DNA from: Plectosphaerella cucumerina
Taxonomy: Eukaryota; Ascomycota; Sordariomycetes; Glomerellales; Plectosphaerellaceae
Direction: 5' to 3'
Length of the DNA: 64,000 nt
NCBI GenBank assembly: GCA_020746995.1
Contig: JAGPXD010000006.1
Location: 806,001-870,000, forward strand
Every line of letters begins with the position of its first letter. Position 1 is the first letter of the stretch. A program made the translations under genes and the position numbers. Shown piece after piece: positions 34,857-46,050 of the stretch. The notes under the pieces were generated by a model, which was given only the letters and a program-made list of their open reading frames with translations, did not search any database and had not been told where the DNA came from.

Positions 34857-35912
34857 ATGCAAGAGAATATAAATACCCAGGGGAGGCCTACACCTTCTCG
34901 CCGCAGAAATGGACGACAGTCAAACAAGCAACCTGGACAGAAGATGTATGCTTCGGAGAACGATGCCGCATTCAATGGGCATGGCGCCGCCTATGGCCAG
35001 TCGCCCCAGCCCTTTACACCAGCAAAGCCCACCTCTACGACGCCAGATCCCTACTCTCTACAAGAATCGGCCTCTGTCTCCAAAAGCTCCAGAATGCGCA
35101 ACACGGGGGGCAAGTCCAGGGGCAGGAACGCACCGGTGACCTCGCCTGACACGCCCAACCCCGCCCGAAAAACACCTCCGAACACTCTGCCAGCCGGCAA
35201 GGTGGCCACGGCATACGCTGGATCTACATTTCATGCATCGCCTGCGCCGTCTGCCCTTCCCATTCCGAGCTTCCTTGCCAAAGCCTCAGCAAGCCCTGTT
35301 CCTACTCCAGTCAAGGAGCAGCGGCCCGGCCCACCCAACCCCGAGCAAGATGCGCCTACACCTTCTCGCCCTTCCTTCCCCGTCGCTCAGGATTCTCCTC
35401 TCGAGGCCATATTCAGAGCCGATCGTGCGGAGAAGGAGAGGGCACGTCGCGCTAGCTTTGCGAGTAGCATGAATGGCCCAGCGGGCCTCTCGTCACCATC
35501 GCGCCAAGGCTTCGAACAGCCCAACAGCGTTCCCCGTCAGTACAGAGGGTTCGCGCACGAAAGACCCCAGCCCCCCGGCTCGAACTCCGGTATCCCCATC
35601 TCCGAACTTGACGGTGCGAGCGCCGGACATGTTGGGCCTTCATTCGCGACCCCTTACCACGAACGGATCCGCGCTGCCCACGGCCGTCCGCAGCCCGCTT
35701 ACGGCGCGGATGCGGCAACAATCGGGCCAGGAGAAGACCCATCCGAAGCGCTGAAGAGGGTGCTGTTTGGGCCCAAGGCCGGAACGACCTGGGCACCTTC
35801 TCCTACACAGCCGGCACCTGCTCCATCCGTGGCCGCGGCGCCGCCTGGGGCCAGGCCGAGCGGTGTTGCTGAGATGGAGGACAGCTTGCGCCGAATACTC
35901 AAACTCACGTAG
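34857..35912 (+). CDS. PNRC/Edc1-motif protein, putative decapping activator
   Basis: Intronless, 351 residues, start in a strong CCACC context. The protein is Pro/Ser/Ala-rich and predicted disordered. Residues 120-139 read YAGSTFHASPAPSALPIPSF. This matches the short linear motif of the PNRC family: in yeast Edc1/Edc2 and human PNRC2, a YAG-F element (activates Dcp2) followed by LPxP (binds the Dcp1 EVH1 pocket). A second conserved-looking segment is the C-terminus: DPSEALKRVLFGPKAGTTW and MEDSLRRILKL, the latter an amphipathic helix. The N-terminus is basic (PTPSRRRNGRQSNKQPGQ). Function in mRNA decapping is inference from the motif alone; otherwise this would be an uncharacterised low-complexity protein. 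TDP1 follows on the same strand after 788 bases. Confidence 0.78.
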   Translation: MQENINTQGRPTPSRRRNGRQSNKQPGQKMYASENDAAFNGHGAAYGQSPQPFTPAKPTSTTPDPYSLQESASVSKSSRMRNTGGKSRGRNAPVTSPDTPNPARKTPPNTLPAGKVATAYAGSTFHASPAPSALPIPSFLAKASASPVPTPVKEQRPGPPNPEQDAPTPSRPSFPVAQDSPLEAIFRADRAEKERARRASFASSMNGPAGLSSPSRQGFEQPNSVPRQYRGFAHERPQPPGSNSGIPISELDGASAGHVGPSFATPYHERIRAAHGRPQPAYGADAATIGPGEDPSEALKRVLFGPKAGTTWAPSPTQPAPAPSVAAAPPGARPSGVAEMEDSLRRILKLT

Positions 35913-36700
35913 CCAAGTCATTCTCTTGGGTATGGACAACTCGACTTTCAGGTCTTCCTGGCCGCGAACCGCAAGCGGCACAGCGTTGGCATCTATTCCG
36001 GCGGGCGTCCTACCCTCTTTTTGCTTTCTGTCATTTTGCTACAGGATCACTGCTGGGTCAGGACATGTTTGGCTGTACAGATCGGCGCCATGGTTGATTG
36101 GTTGGGCTACTTAGGATTCCCTGGGCATTGTCGGCGGGATTCTTTACCGGATATCATGAGAGACTTGGGGTCTAGATGACCACGGCGTACGGTGTCCAGC
36201 CAAGCGATGGGTTGTACTCTGCTATTGTTTCGGAAATGGTTGGAATTACTGATGATGATACAATGCTCCTCCTCGTAGGGGGGGAAAGCGGCCCATGTGC
36301 CAGCACTTGCTAGCATTGCCGGGCTCGGTAGCATCTTAAAGGCTTCAATCGAACCAGAGCATGTACCGGTAGCTTCTCGGGAGTCGAAAACCGTTACTTC
36401 CATCTGGAAACTCAGCAAGGATGTGTCATTTGAAGGTTGCCAAGGTAGGAGTCACGTGATTTGGCGTCGATTTCGTGGAGGTTGTCCAGGCAAGCGTGCC
36501 TCCACGCGGGTTCCTTGCGGCCTTGCCTGCCGTTGATCGCCTGCCTGCTTCCATTTGTGCGACCATTGGCCCAACGACCCTCCTTTTATGTTCCCCGGAG
36601 CTCTCAGCTTCCAACTCACCTCGCGCTGTGTTTGTAACCCGCAGCTCTCATTTCCTCAATAACTCTTGCTGCCACATTGACAAGTTCGCAACTACGGGCC
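35913..36700. other. intergenic region upstream of TDP1
   Basis: 788 bases containing the 3' UTR of the preceding gene and the TDP1 promoter. No gene supported. Confidence 0.5.
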
Positions 36701-38990
36701 ATGTCTTCGCCCGGGGACGATCCCCCCGAATTTGGGATCAACGGGGATTACGATGACGAGGCTGCTCTTGCGGCCGCGATCGCAATGTCCCTCGAACAGC
36801 CCGGTCAGTCGCCGCCAATGGCAACGAAGGTGCCGGAAGAGCACGAAACTCCCACGCCACTACCAACACAGCCCAATTCATTTGGACCCATGGGCCTCGA
36901 CAGGAAGAAGATGGAGGCCGAGAGGCTTGCTCGGCAGCGAAAGCGAAGTGCGATCGAGGCTGGTCTTGATGTCTCTGTTCAGCACCGCCCAGCTCCGGCA
37001 GCCCCGTCGTCTTTCAGCTCGAGTCATGCCTCCGCGGTTGCGAACACAGATGGCACTGGCAGTCTACCCTTCTCCAAAGGAGTCGTGAAGCGAACGTGGG
37101 CCCTGGGACACCCCCGGACAGACCAGGACATCAAGATCGAAGACATCCTGATGCGAGACGAGCTTGAGCTGGCAGTCCTGTCCTCCTTCCAGTGGGACGA
37201 GACCTGGCTCTTGTCCAAGGTTGATATCTCTCGCACCAAGCTCATACTAATTGCATTTGCGAACGACAAGGCACAAGTAAGACTATGTTGGGGCTCTCCA
37301 TGCCCAATCATACGCATGTCTGGCCATTGCTGACTGGTCAAAGCAACGCGAGATGCAAGAAAACGTACCCAGCAGACAGATCCGGTTCTGTTTCCCCCCG
37401 ATGAGCGGCGGCGGCTATCTCCACTCCAAGATTCAGCTCCTCAAATTCAAGTGGTAAGTCCAAGCATTCGATTTGTTCTGACATGCCTTTCTCGCCAGCT
37501 CTCTAACCTCCGGCTGCCTATCAGGCATCTGCGGATTGTCGTGCCCTCGGGTAACTTGGTGCCCTATGACTGGGGTGAGACCGGTGAGCTCGAAAACGTA
37601 TGTTCAGGGGACGTCTTGGTGGTCTTTAGAGAACTAACATCCCTTCCAGATGGTCTTCATCATCGACCTTCCTCTCCTAGAGCCCGTCAGTTCTACGTCA
37701 GGGGCTGGCAAAGGTACTCCCACAACGTCCTTTGGGACAGAACTGCGGCGCTTCTTGCGAGCACAGGGGCTGGAGGATGGTCTCATCCTCAGCCTGGACA
37801 AGTACGATTTCACCGAGACCCAACGATACGGCTTCGTTCATTCCATGTAAGCAACTCCGCCAAAGATGTGATTTGGCAAGGCGGCACATTTCGTCCCACC
37901 CCTTTTCATTTCTTGAAAACTAACAACCATCGAAGCTCTGGCTCACACACGGTCGATTCTTCAAAAGAAACGGGTAGGTCTTCATTGACGTTCTCCTGCG
38001 AAGCAAGATTAGCCCCCAGGTTGCGATGTCTAACAGGCTGCGACTTCTAGGCTACTGCGGGCTCGGCAGTGTTGTCAGGCAGCTTGGACTTGACAGTCTG
38101 CAGCCCATTGACATACACTACATTGTAAGCATCTATCAACTACCACAGCTGTCCATGGACTAACAAACCGTCTGTGATCACGCCAGACGTCGTCCGTGGG
38201 ATCACTTGAAGAAAAGTTCCTGACTGCAATTTACAATGCCTGCCAGGGTGACTCTGGCATGAAAGAGTACCAGGATCGACAAGATAGGTCGAAGACGAGC
38301 AGGTCCAAGAAAGTCGGGAGCGGCAATGGGTCAAGTAATACCGCCATTCAGGCAGCTCCGCTGGAGGATCATTTCCGGATCTTCTTCCCATCCGACAGCA
38401 CCGTTGCCAGAAGCAAGGGTGGTAGGGCTGTGAGTTAAGATACCACGCGTGAAACAGGCTGGATGGTGTGTGCTGACATCTCCATGACAGGCGGGAGGAA
38501 CGATTTGCTTCCAAGAACGATGGTGGAAGTCTCCCAAGTTTCCGCACAAGCTCTTGCGAGATGCGGTCAACGTACGAAAGGGAGTGCTGATGCACTCGAA
38601 GATGCTGTTCGTTCGCCCGGCAAGCCGAGACGTTGCCGGTCCAGCCTGGGCCTATGTCGGGAGCGCAAACCTTTCCGAGAGCGCATGGTAAGTCCTCGCC
38701 ATGCACAATGGTGATACAGCCAGAACTGACCCAGTCTCCTCAGGGGCCGTTTGGTCAAGGACCGAGCAACAGGCCTTCCGAAGATGAGCTGTCGCAACTG
38801 GGAGTGCGGAGTCCTGGTGCCTGTCGCCACATCACAACAGCCTGGCCCAGGTGCCGTCGTGAACGACAGCGGTCTTGGGATCTTCAAGGGCAAAGTGCCC
38901 GTGCCCATGGAGCTTCCCGGCGGGGCATTCTCGGGGGCGATGCAATCGAACCAGCCACAACGCCAGCCTTGGTTTTTCCAGGCACGTTAG
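36701..38990 (+). CDS. TDP1: tyrosyl-DNA phosphodiesterase 1 with N-terminal UIM
   Basis: Repair enzyme that removes trapped topoisomerase I peptides from DNA 3' ends. Nine exons: 36701-37276, 37344-37453, 37525-37597, 37650-37846, 37936-37973, 38051-38124, 38187-38429, 38491-38687 and 38744-38990; 584 residues, frame consistent. Both halves of the phospholipase-D-like active site are present: HSK at 219-221 followed by VVPSGNL, and HSK at 472-474 followed by YVGSANLSESAWG. Residues 17-33 (DYDDEAALAAAIAMSLE) match a ubiquitin-interacting motif, placed before a disordered linker. FVHSISGSHT and GYCGLGSVVRQLG are typical TDP1 blocks. The chain ends PWFFQAR. The 38-base fifth exon is short but required by conservation. 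Confidence 0.95.
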
Positions 38991-41556
38991 GCTGTGCTTG
39001 CAGAGAGCGTCACGATCTGCACGTTGTTTGCTGCCGCAGTTTCACGACAAGTCAACCTCGACCTGACACGCAACACGCAAGTTCCGGGCGGTTAAATTCT
39101 TCATCCCCTAGCTTGACGGCAGATCTGCGAGCATGGATATCTGTCGGGCTTTGTGGCCAGTGCCCTTGCTCCTTCCCAAGCCGCTGCCCTGACAGAAATG
39201 GGCGAATCCGCGGAATGAGCCCGAGATGAACTCGATTCCCACGTTGCCAAGTTCGGTGGATAGGAACAAAGAAAGTGGCACTCACTATTACCGAACCCAG
39301 CCGTAGACACAATTGGCCCAATATATGCGACAAAGCAGACGCGTCAATTCGATCGGAGTTACCCCTCCGTCTATTCCGGACTTAATACACAAACAGCCCC
39401 AGGCGTCGGTGATCTGGGAGTGCTTTGGGGCGCGCCAGGCCTTGCGGAAATCCACCATCAGCCCGGCCGGAGGCGCTTTCAGGACCAACGACGCCCCCTC
39501 AAGCCCTGTACCGACTGGAAAAGGCGGCTTGCAGTAGCGCGGTGACTGATGATCCCGGGGTCCCGGTGATCCCCGTGGACGTGCCTAGAACCACCCGGAT
39601 CGGGATTTGGTGCGAAGCGACCCAGATGGGGGAATGCAGGACTGGGGACTCGGACTGGGGGGGCTCCCTCGATGTTCCTTTGCATGCAGGCAGCCTAGAG
39701 TGACTGATTTACCGGGAGACGCGGGGACAGACCCCCGGAAGAACAGGGCAGGCTCTGATGTCGTCCACGGTCCTCCAGCATTTGCAGCACGACGATGACA
39801 ACATCTTCTTCCAGTTATCCCGCCGGATGTTTCGCCTCGCGCTCTCACCCTAAACAAGGAGACCCCTGGGATTGTGGCTGCCCGACCTTGATGTCACCCT
39901 TGTCGCGAACTTCCGCACGCCATACCCACCCATCTCACGATCCGGCACCGGATGACAGCCCCGGCCGCCGGCCAACCGCTCTCTCGGACCACCTTCCCCC
40001 CCCTCCCCTCCATTCCGCACCCTCGCCCCTCATTCTGTGTCTCTTTTTCCGAGTTCTTCCTACGAAAGCCATTGACCAGTAAAGACATGACGAGATCCGA
40101 TGAAATGTGACGGACGGCAGATGCCGCAGCATTACTTCTGCTTGCTGATATTGAACTTGATGTTTCATATAAGTAAAAGTGGCATGTAGCTATTGTTCGA
40201 GGAGGGTATATTGGTAGCAAGCTGCCTGGATGTGGATGATGGATGTGTGTGTGGCTTGCTCTCACATGTTCACTGGCACGTTCTCTTTTCAGATGGTCCA
40301 ATGCGGGCGCCGGAAGAACCCGAGTCTCGAGTCGTCAACCCTGACCTGGACCCGCGGCAGTCACCCGGTCGCAACGACTGCCACCGAAGTTGCAGTTGCA
40401 GCAGTTTGTTGCTTGCAATGGTTGATCCGCAAAGCCGCCCCCTCCCTCCCCCTTCCCCCTGCCTGCCAAGTAACGCGCAGTCGGGTGGTGGTGGTACTGG
40501 CATGGGCGGGGACCAGTTTGCGCCATTCCCGGTTTCGCCATCGACTGGGAAGGGGAGGGCTGGGGCTTGGGGGTTCCTGGGGGCGCCATCTTTTGCCGTG
40601 CAGGCCGTGATCCCTTGCAGTTGCGGCTGCGGCTGCGGCATGTCTGGCGTTTTGGAAAAGCCTTGTCCCGAAGAAGGCCGCCGAGGGCCATTGCGCCGCC
40701 GTCGCCCTCTTTTCCTCCGTGACCCGCGCCGGCGCGAGACACAGCAAGTTCTCCTCTGGTCTAGCCCTGGTTTTGACAGGTTCATCGCCACACTTTAGAG
40801 TTATGCCCCGTCGCGACAAGTGCCGGCCGGCGGCAGTGCTAGGTGTGTCTTCTGCTTGGGACTTGTACCCACAGGACGACCGATCTTGCGCCAGAGATGG
40901 CCACTTACGTCTCGATTTGGTCTGCAGAAAGAGAGATGGTGGGCCGCCTGGGTCCTGTCTATGTGATCAGGTAACCGGTACTTTGTACTGGTGACCGAGA
41001 GCTGAGCAGATGGGAGAGCCCTTGCGTCTGATGCAGTAGAACTGATGCTATTGCTTCTGCAACACATTTTTCTCCATCGAGCGAGCGCGGGTCTTAGCCT
41101 GGGACCAGGACGGCAAGACGGGCGCGCTGGTGTGGTGTCAAGGTGTTTAAGACCGTCCCAGCAGAGAGAAAAGGGTTGGGTTGCCTCGTAGGGTACGACC
41201 ATCCGAGAGCCCACCATGTATTCGTACCTCGCAGCTTTTACCTACAGCACCAAGCCTACCTATCGGCTAGCATCCGGTCTGGTCAGTGGACCAGTCACCA
41301 GAGTGCCCCGCGCGCCTCTCTCTCCAAATCAAACTGGCGGCCGAACTACCCAGCACTTTGTCCGGGGAGGACCCCGAGCTCCTAAGCTGGGCGTCTGTGA
41401 TCGGCGGGGATCCTAGCCGGGCCTGGGGTCGGTGTGCTGATAGAATCGGGTCGCTGGCATCACTCCCATGCAGACGCCACCTCACCCCCCACCCTCCGAA
41501 ATACTGCCCACGCTCAGTGCGGACAGATGCTGGATGGAGGTGGGCGAGTGGACGGG

Positions 41557-41597
41557 CGTGTGTGCGTGTGTGCGTGTGTGCATGTTTGTGTGGTGTG
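41557..41597. repeat. TG/GTGTGC-rich microsatellite
   Basis: Imperfect tandem of GTGTGTGC-like units in the upstream region of the WOPR gene. Confidence 0.8.
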
Positions 41598-43965
41598 GAC
41601 GCGTGCTGCACGGCACGGGCTGCCTGCATCGCGCTGGCATCACGCCTGCGCAGTCAGGTAGGAACGCGCAAACGCGGCCGCCCGTTCAAGTCAGTCCTCT
41701 GCCCTCAATCCGTCTCGAGCTCTTGTCCAAGCTGTCCTAGCACACCGGCCAGTCCTGCAGGCAGACCGAGACGGGGCAGATGCCCGACAAGGCCCCCCAG
41801 AGCCCCCGGAGCCCGGAGCGAGCCCCAAGGGATCGGGAAATGACACGTCATTGCCAAATCGGCCTTCTCAACATGCCTGTGACGCTGATGGCAGGCAACG
41901 CAAGCTACTTACTGGTCGAGTTGTTGTCTTGCAGGCTGGCACATGCGAATATCTGTACCGATCAAATCTGCCAACGTCGATGATGTTCTGCAACCGACAA
42001 TTGACGCACCATCGACCTTGTCAGCTTGGCAGGCACTTCGTCTGCAGGAGCAGGAACAGGAACAGCCAGCCAGGGGCTTGGAGGTAAGGCCGAGAGGATC
42101 CTGGATTTCCGTGCTGTTGAAATCCAAGTCGTCCACTTGGCCGCCCGCCCCCTGGCCCCCCCATCACCCACCCGCTCATCCACACACACATCGGGTGCGG
42201 CGGGCGGGCGGGCCCTGCATCGCCAGCCCCAGCCCTCCCTCCCACCGGCGGCCGACGAAATATCGATCAGGGTTAGCGACCAGATACGACATCAGATTCT
42301 GCCCCCGGCAGCAGACGCGGCGGCGGGGGAGGGAGGGGGGTGTGCGTACGTGCATGGGAGAGCTTTGAGACTGGTCCATTCTCAACGGCCAGGGCGTCGA
42401 CGCTTTGGGATCCTACCTACAGCCACGAGCAGATAGATGCCAGCGGATCTTGCTGCCGGAAACTGTTGCCCACCCAGCTAAAGGGTGACGATGCTAGGTA
42501 GCAGCGGAACGACAGAACAACCCGAGGGGTCAAAACGAACGACATGCCCCTGGTGCAGCAGCGGATGGCGCCTAGCAGAGTGATGAGCGCAGCACTCAGG
42601 CACGGTACTGTAGCATTCGACCTGCCACACCGGAGGGGCTAAGTCGCCGCCATCTTGGGACTGCGCCGCCACTTGGGACCCTTCCCCCGGCCAGGGCGCC
42701 CCCTCCAATGGCGTAGCTGGCCTTGCTTCTCCTGGCAGGCTGGCAGGTAAGCTGGCACTGAGCAGCAAACAAAAACGGATTGCTCGTGAGTGGGATGGAG
42801 TTGGTGACGACTCTGACGAGTGAGATAGCGGCTGGCCGGGCCCAGGGAGTGCTTCCCGCGGAACCACTTTGCCTACTCTGTCTCTAGTGCAAGATGCTCT
42901 CTGCATCTGGGGTTCGAGGTCAGTGGTTTCGCGGTACAAGTTGAGACAGTCGAGACAGGTACCTCTCTCTGTTGGTCCAAGTCAAGCCTCCCCAAGCTGG
43001 AGTCCGCGCTGAGGCCTTTGTTATGAGCAACCATCATCATCTATTTGCATCTGGATGAGACCTGGCGCTGACACTTCTGCTCCATGTCAATATAATCCGG
43101 TTGTCTAGTCCAAGGCATGACTGTAGAATCACTTGGCGTTCGTCGGGGGTAGCAAGCACTGCCAAGCATGGCGCTCCACCCCGAGTCGTCTCGTCGTCTC
43201 GTCCATTCTCGTGTGCCGAGTACTACCGTGGTAAGCTGTTGGACCTTGAAAGCTCGTTCGCTCGCTACGAGTAACAACCAAGGAGCTTACTTGCCTGTCT
43301 GCCTGTCATACCATCAACGAGTGGATGAGAGCGGGGACACGGATTCGAGGGAAACGGACCATTGAAGGCGGCGCGGCGCTTGTGGATCATCAGTAGTCGG
43401 GGCTGGGGCCGCGACTGGGCAGAAGAAACACACCCGGCACAAGGAACGGGGGGACGGTGCTTGATGGCACGGCACATTAGTCGCTGTTTCCCTGTTGAAG
43501 GCCAGAGAGAGATGGGGAGGGGGTGGCCGTACCCCGAGGGAGGGGCAAGGAGCTTGCTTGCAGCTGCAGAGAAAAAGGGAACCTAGCACGGGAGGGGGTC
43601 GCGGGAGAGGAGGAGAAGAAGGAGAAGGGGGGTCGGGATATGTGGAAGGCCGTGCTCGGCAGCCCGGTTCCCTCGGTCGGTTCTTCCACGTACTCGTAAG
43701 GACCTTGCGGCGCCGACTAGGGCTAGGTACCTGGAAAAGTACTCCTTCTTCCTTTCTTGTGATGGGAAAAGAAGGATGCATCGCAAATCGCCGGCTCCGC
43801 CCACGACCTCGACCGACGGGCATGCATGCGTGACATGTGCGTGCCTCTTGATGCGCCATGACAGATCCCCCGAGCAATCATTACATTGCCTTGCTCTGCT
43901 TGCTGTACCCTGCTTGCCAGCCTGCTGTCGAGCCAGTCGACATTGAGGATTTGCTCGGCCAGATC

Positions 43966-44011
43966 TCGGCAGCGACAGCGACAGCGAGGGCATCAGCGAC
44001 AGCGAAAGCAA
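43966..44011. repeat. GACAGC-like hexamer repeat
   Basis: Imperfect tandem of CAGCGA/GCGACA hexamers in the region upstream of the WOPR gene. Confidence 0.75.
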
Positions 44012-44757
44012 CAACGTGCCGACTCCTCGGACCCCTACATGCCCACCTGCATGCCAGAAGCAGTAGCCTGAAGAGTGAGTACCTCCTTCCTGACCTTTCA
44101 GTACTTCTTCCTCGTAACAGTACCTGGTACACGTACCGACCCGGCTGTGCCTAGGCCGGCCCCATGCCAGGTTCCAAGAGCAGTGTAGTGCCTCCAAGGG
44201 GGGTCGGCGGCGGCGGCGCGTGCGGTCTCGTCCGATGAGGCTCCTCGGCAGAGCTGCTTCGACGAGGGCCCAGCAGCTTTTCTCCACGAAACTCCCGGGA
44301 CTGGAGGTGTCCATCGCATGCTAGGGTTGCGTTGGATCAATATTGCCGTTGTGCTGTGTTGCATTGGATTGCGTTGCGCGGCGCTGCCTCGCTCCTTCCT
44401 CGTCCTCGCCCTTCGCTCTTGCCTCTGCGTCGTGGTCGCGTTGCGTTCGCGCTGCTGCCCCTCCTTCCCCTTCCCCTCGCCCACCACACCCCCTCCTCAC
44501 CCCTTCCCCCTTCGGCAGCTACCACTACCTTACCACCACGCTTGCACTGCTCACCTTGGTGCCATTTGCGATATGCCCTGCCAGTCCACCCCAGGTCCCT
44601 GGTACCGCACTATTTCGACTGCCGCACCTTGGCCCTAGGTACGAGATACTACTTGGACCCATCTCAAATACTTCACCAGGGCCACACCCCTTTACTCGTA
44701 CTTGTACGCACCTAGACTCCTCTCCCGCTGGTCTTCCCAGATATCCGGGTTCAAGGG

Positions 44758-44770
44758 CCCCCCCCCCCCC
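44758..44770. repeat. C13 homopolymer
   Basis: Thirteen consecutive C residues about 1.2 kb upstream of the WOPR start. Confidence 0.85.
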
Positions 44771-45954
44771 GCCAAGTCAGGTCGAGCAAGGCAAGGCAAG
44801 GTACCTGAATGTACGTACAGCACACTAGACCCAAGCGTTGTTGTCCCTTCACCTCATGGTTCTTCGAGTCCCCTCATCAGGGCGGGAGCCGTGCGGCGCG
44901 CCGTCCATTGGCCTTGCCCTTGCCCACCTCACCTTACATACATACCTACCCTACCTACCCAGCTACTTGACCTCGCGGCTCCCCCTCTGCAGCTTCCACT
45001 CCATTCCCAACCCCGACTACCTTACCTTGCTCTCCCCCAGTCCTCCCCTCCTTGGCCACCTGCTCACCACATTGCCCTGCCCCGGCCTGTCTCACCCTCG
45101 GATTCGGAATGCTGGGATGGCATTACTGACACGAGTAGCTCAGTGTGGTCGACATCTCAAACTATCGCCCTCGACGTAGCGGTTGGACACTTTTGTCTCC
45201 TCTTGATCATCCGCCTCCAGGGCACCAGCAGTCGCCGCCTAGCTTGTCACCGCTTGCGCGGTTCCAAACGTGGGGACGAGAAGCCCGCAAGGCAGACTGG
45301 ACGTCAAGGTCAGCCGGAGAATTCTGCAACACCTATTATCTACCGCACGCGGCACGGTGAACCCAACCTGCTGAGGACGCCCAGTCGAATCTATCAACCC
45401 CACCTGTGGACTCGAGAGACCGGCCAGCATCATCCGCTGCGGTGCGCCAAGCTGGACAAGCGCGACGACGTTTAAACGCCGAGAAAGGCTTTCGGCGCAT
45501 CTTCCTCTTGCCTTCTCCAAGGACGAGGTAATCTGCTGCGAAAAGGCTCCGTTCTGTTGGCTGGAAAGGCTGCGCTTGCCGGTGCTTGTTTCGTTTCCGA
45601 TCCAACCCCATCTTTGCAGGTGGAGGAGGAGGCGGCGGCGGCGGCGGTGGCTGTCTGAAGAAACTCCTCAGGGGCAGCCGCAGGAGAGGGGAAGCACGCC
45701 ACTGGACACTTCGGAAGTAACGATACATCAGACCTTCAACCGCACCTGACAAACCCGCGCTACCGAAACAACGGCCGGCGTCGACTTCAGTCGGGCTCAG
45801 GCTGGAGTCAGGTCCTCTTCCAGCAGTGACCCAATCAACAGACACCCCTCGAAACAATCTCCGACCTTTCCAAACGTACCTACTCGCCGACCATCTCGCA
45901 CATCCACTGCCACACACTCTCTTCTGAAAATCAAACCTCCCAACCCACTCACGC

Positions 45955-46050
45955 ATGCGTTCCGGGCAACTTGGACCCTACAAACCCCGCCACCGCTTAC
46001 TCGGATGGGTTCCCGCAGGCCGGACGCCTCTCAGGGCAGTACGCCCTTGA
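45955..46050 (+). promoter_or_regulatory. overlapping upstream ORF of the WOPR gene
   Basis: An ATG at 45955 opens a 31-codon frame ending in TGA at 46048-46050. It starts 50 bases before the main ATG (46005), in a different frame, and ends inside the main coding region. If the leader includes it, ribosomes that start here cannot simply reinitiate at the main start, so it would lower output of the regulator. It has no recognisable product. Confidence 0.5.

Larger units (their letters stand above)
42957..44806. repeat. AGGTACCT palindromes (three copies)
   Basis: Perfect 8-base palindrome AGGTACCT at 42957-42964, 43725-43732 and 44799-44806. Two further copies lie at 47848-47855 and 61038-61045, also in gene-free DNA. 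Related GGTAC words surround them. Confidence 0.6.
38991..46004. promoter_or_regulatory. 7 kb gene-free region upstream of the WOPR regulator
   Basis: No domain-bearing frame exists in about 7 kb between the TDP1 stop and the WOPR start. Open frames are short, overlapping and compositional (Pro/Ser/Arg-rich). Low-complexity elements are dense: a TG-rich run (41557-41597), GACAGC-like hexamers (about 43966-44011), a C13 run (44758-44770) and a GGC run near 45625-45650. Three perfect AGGTACCT palindromes occur between 42.9 and 44.8 kb. Wor1-type genes are known for very long promoters and leaders, so I read this as the regulatory region and 5' leader of the next gene. Confidence 0.65.

Noticed and set aside
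43583..45475. Open frames of 240-257 codons upstream of the WOPR gene
   Set aside because: Low-complexity translations on both strands over the same DNA; composition explains their length.
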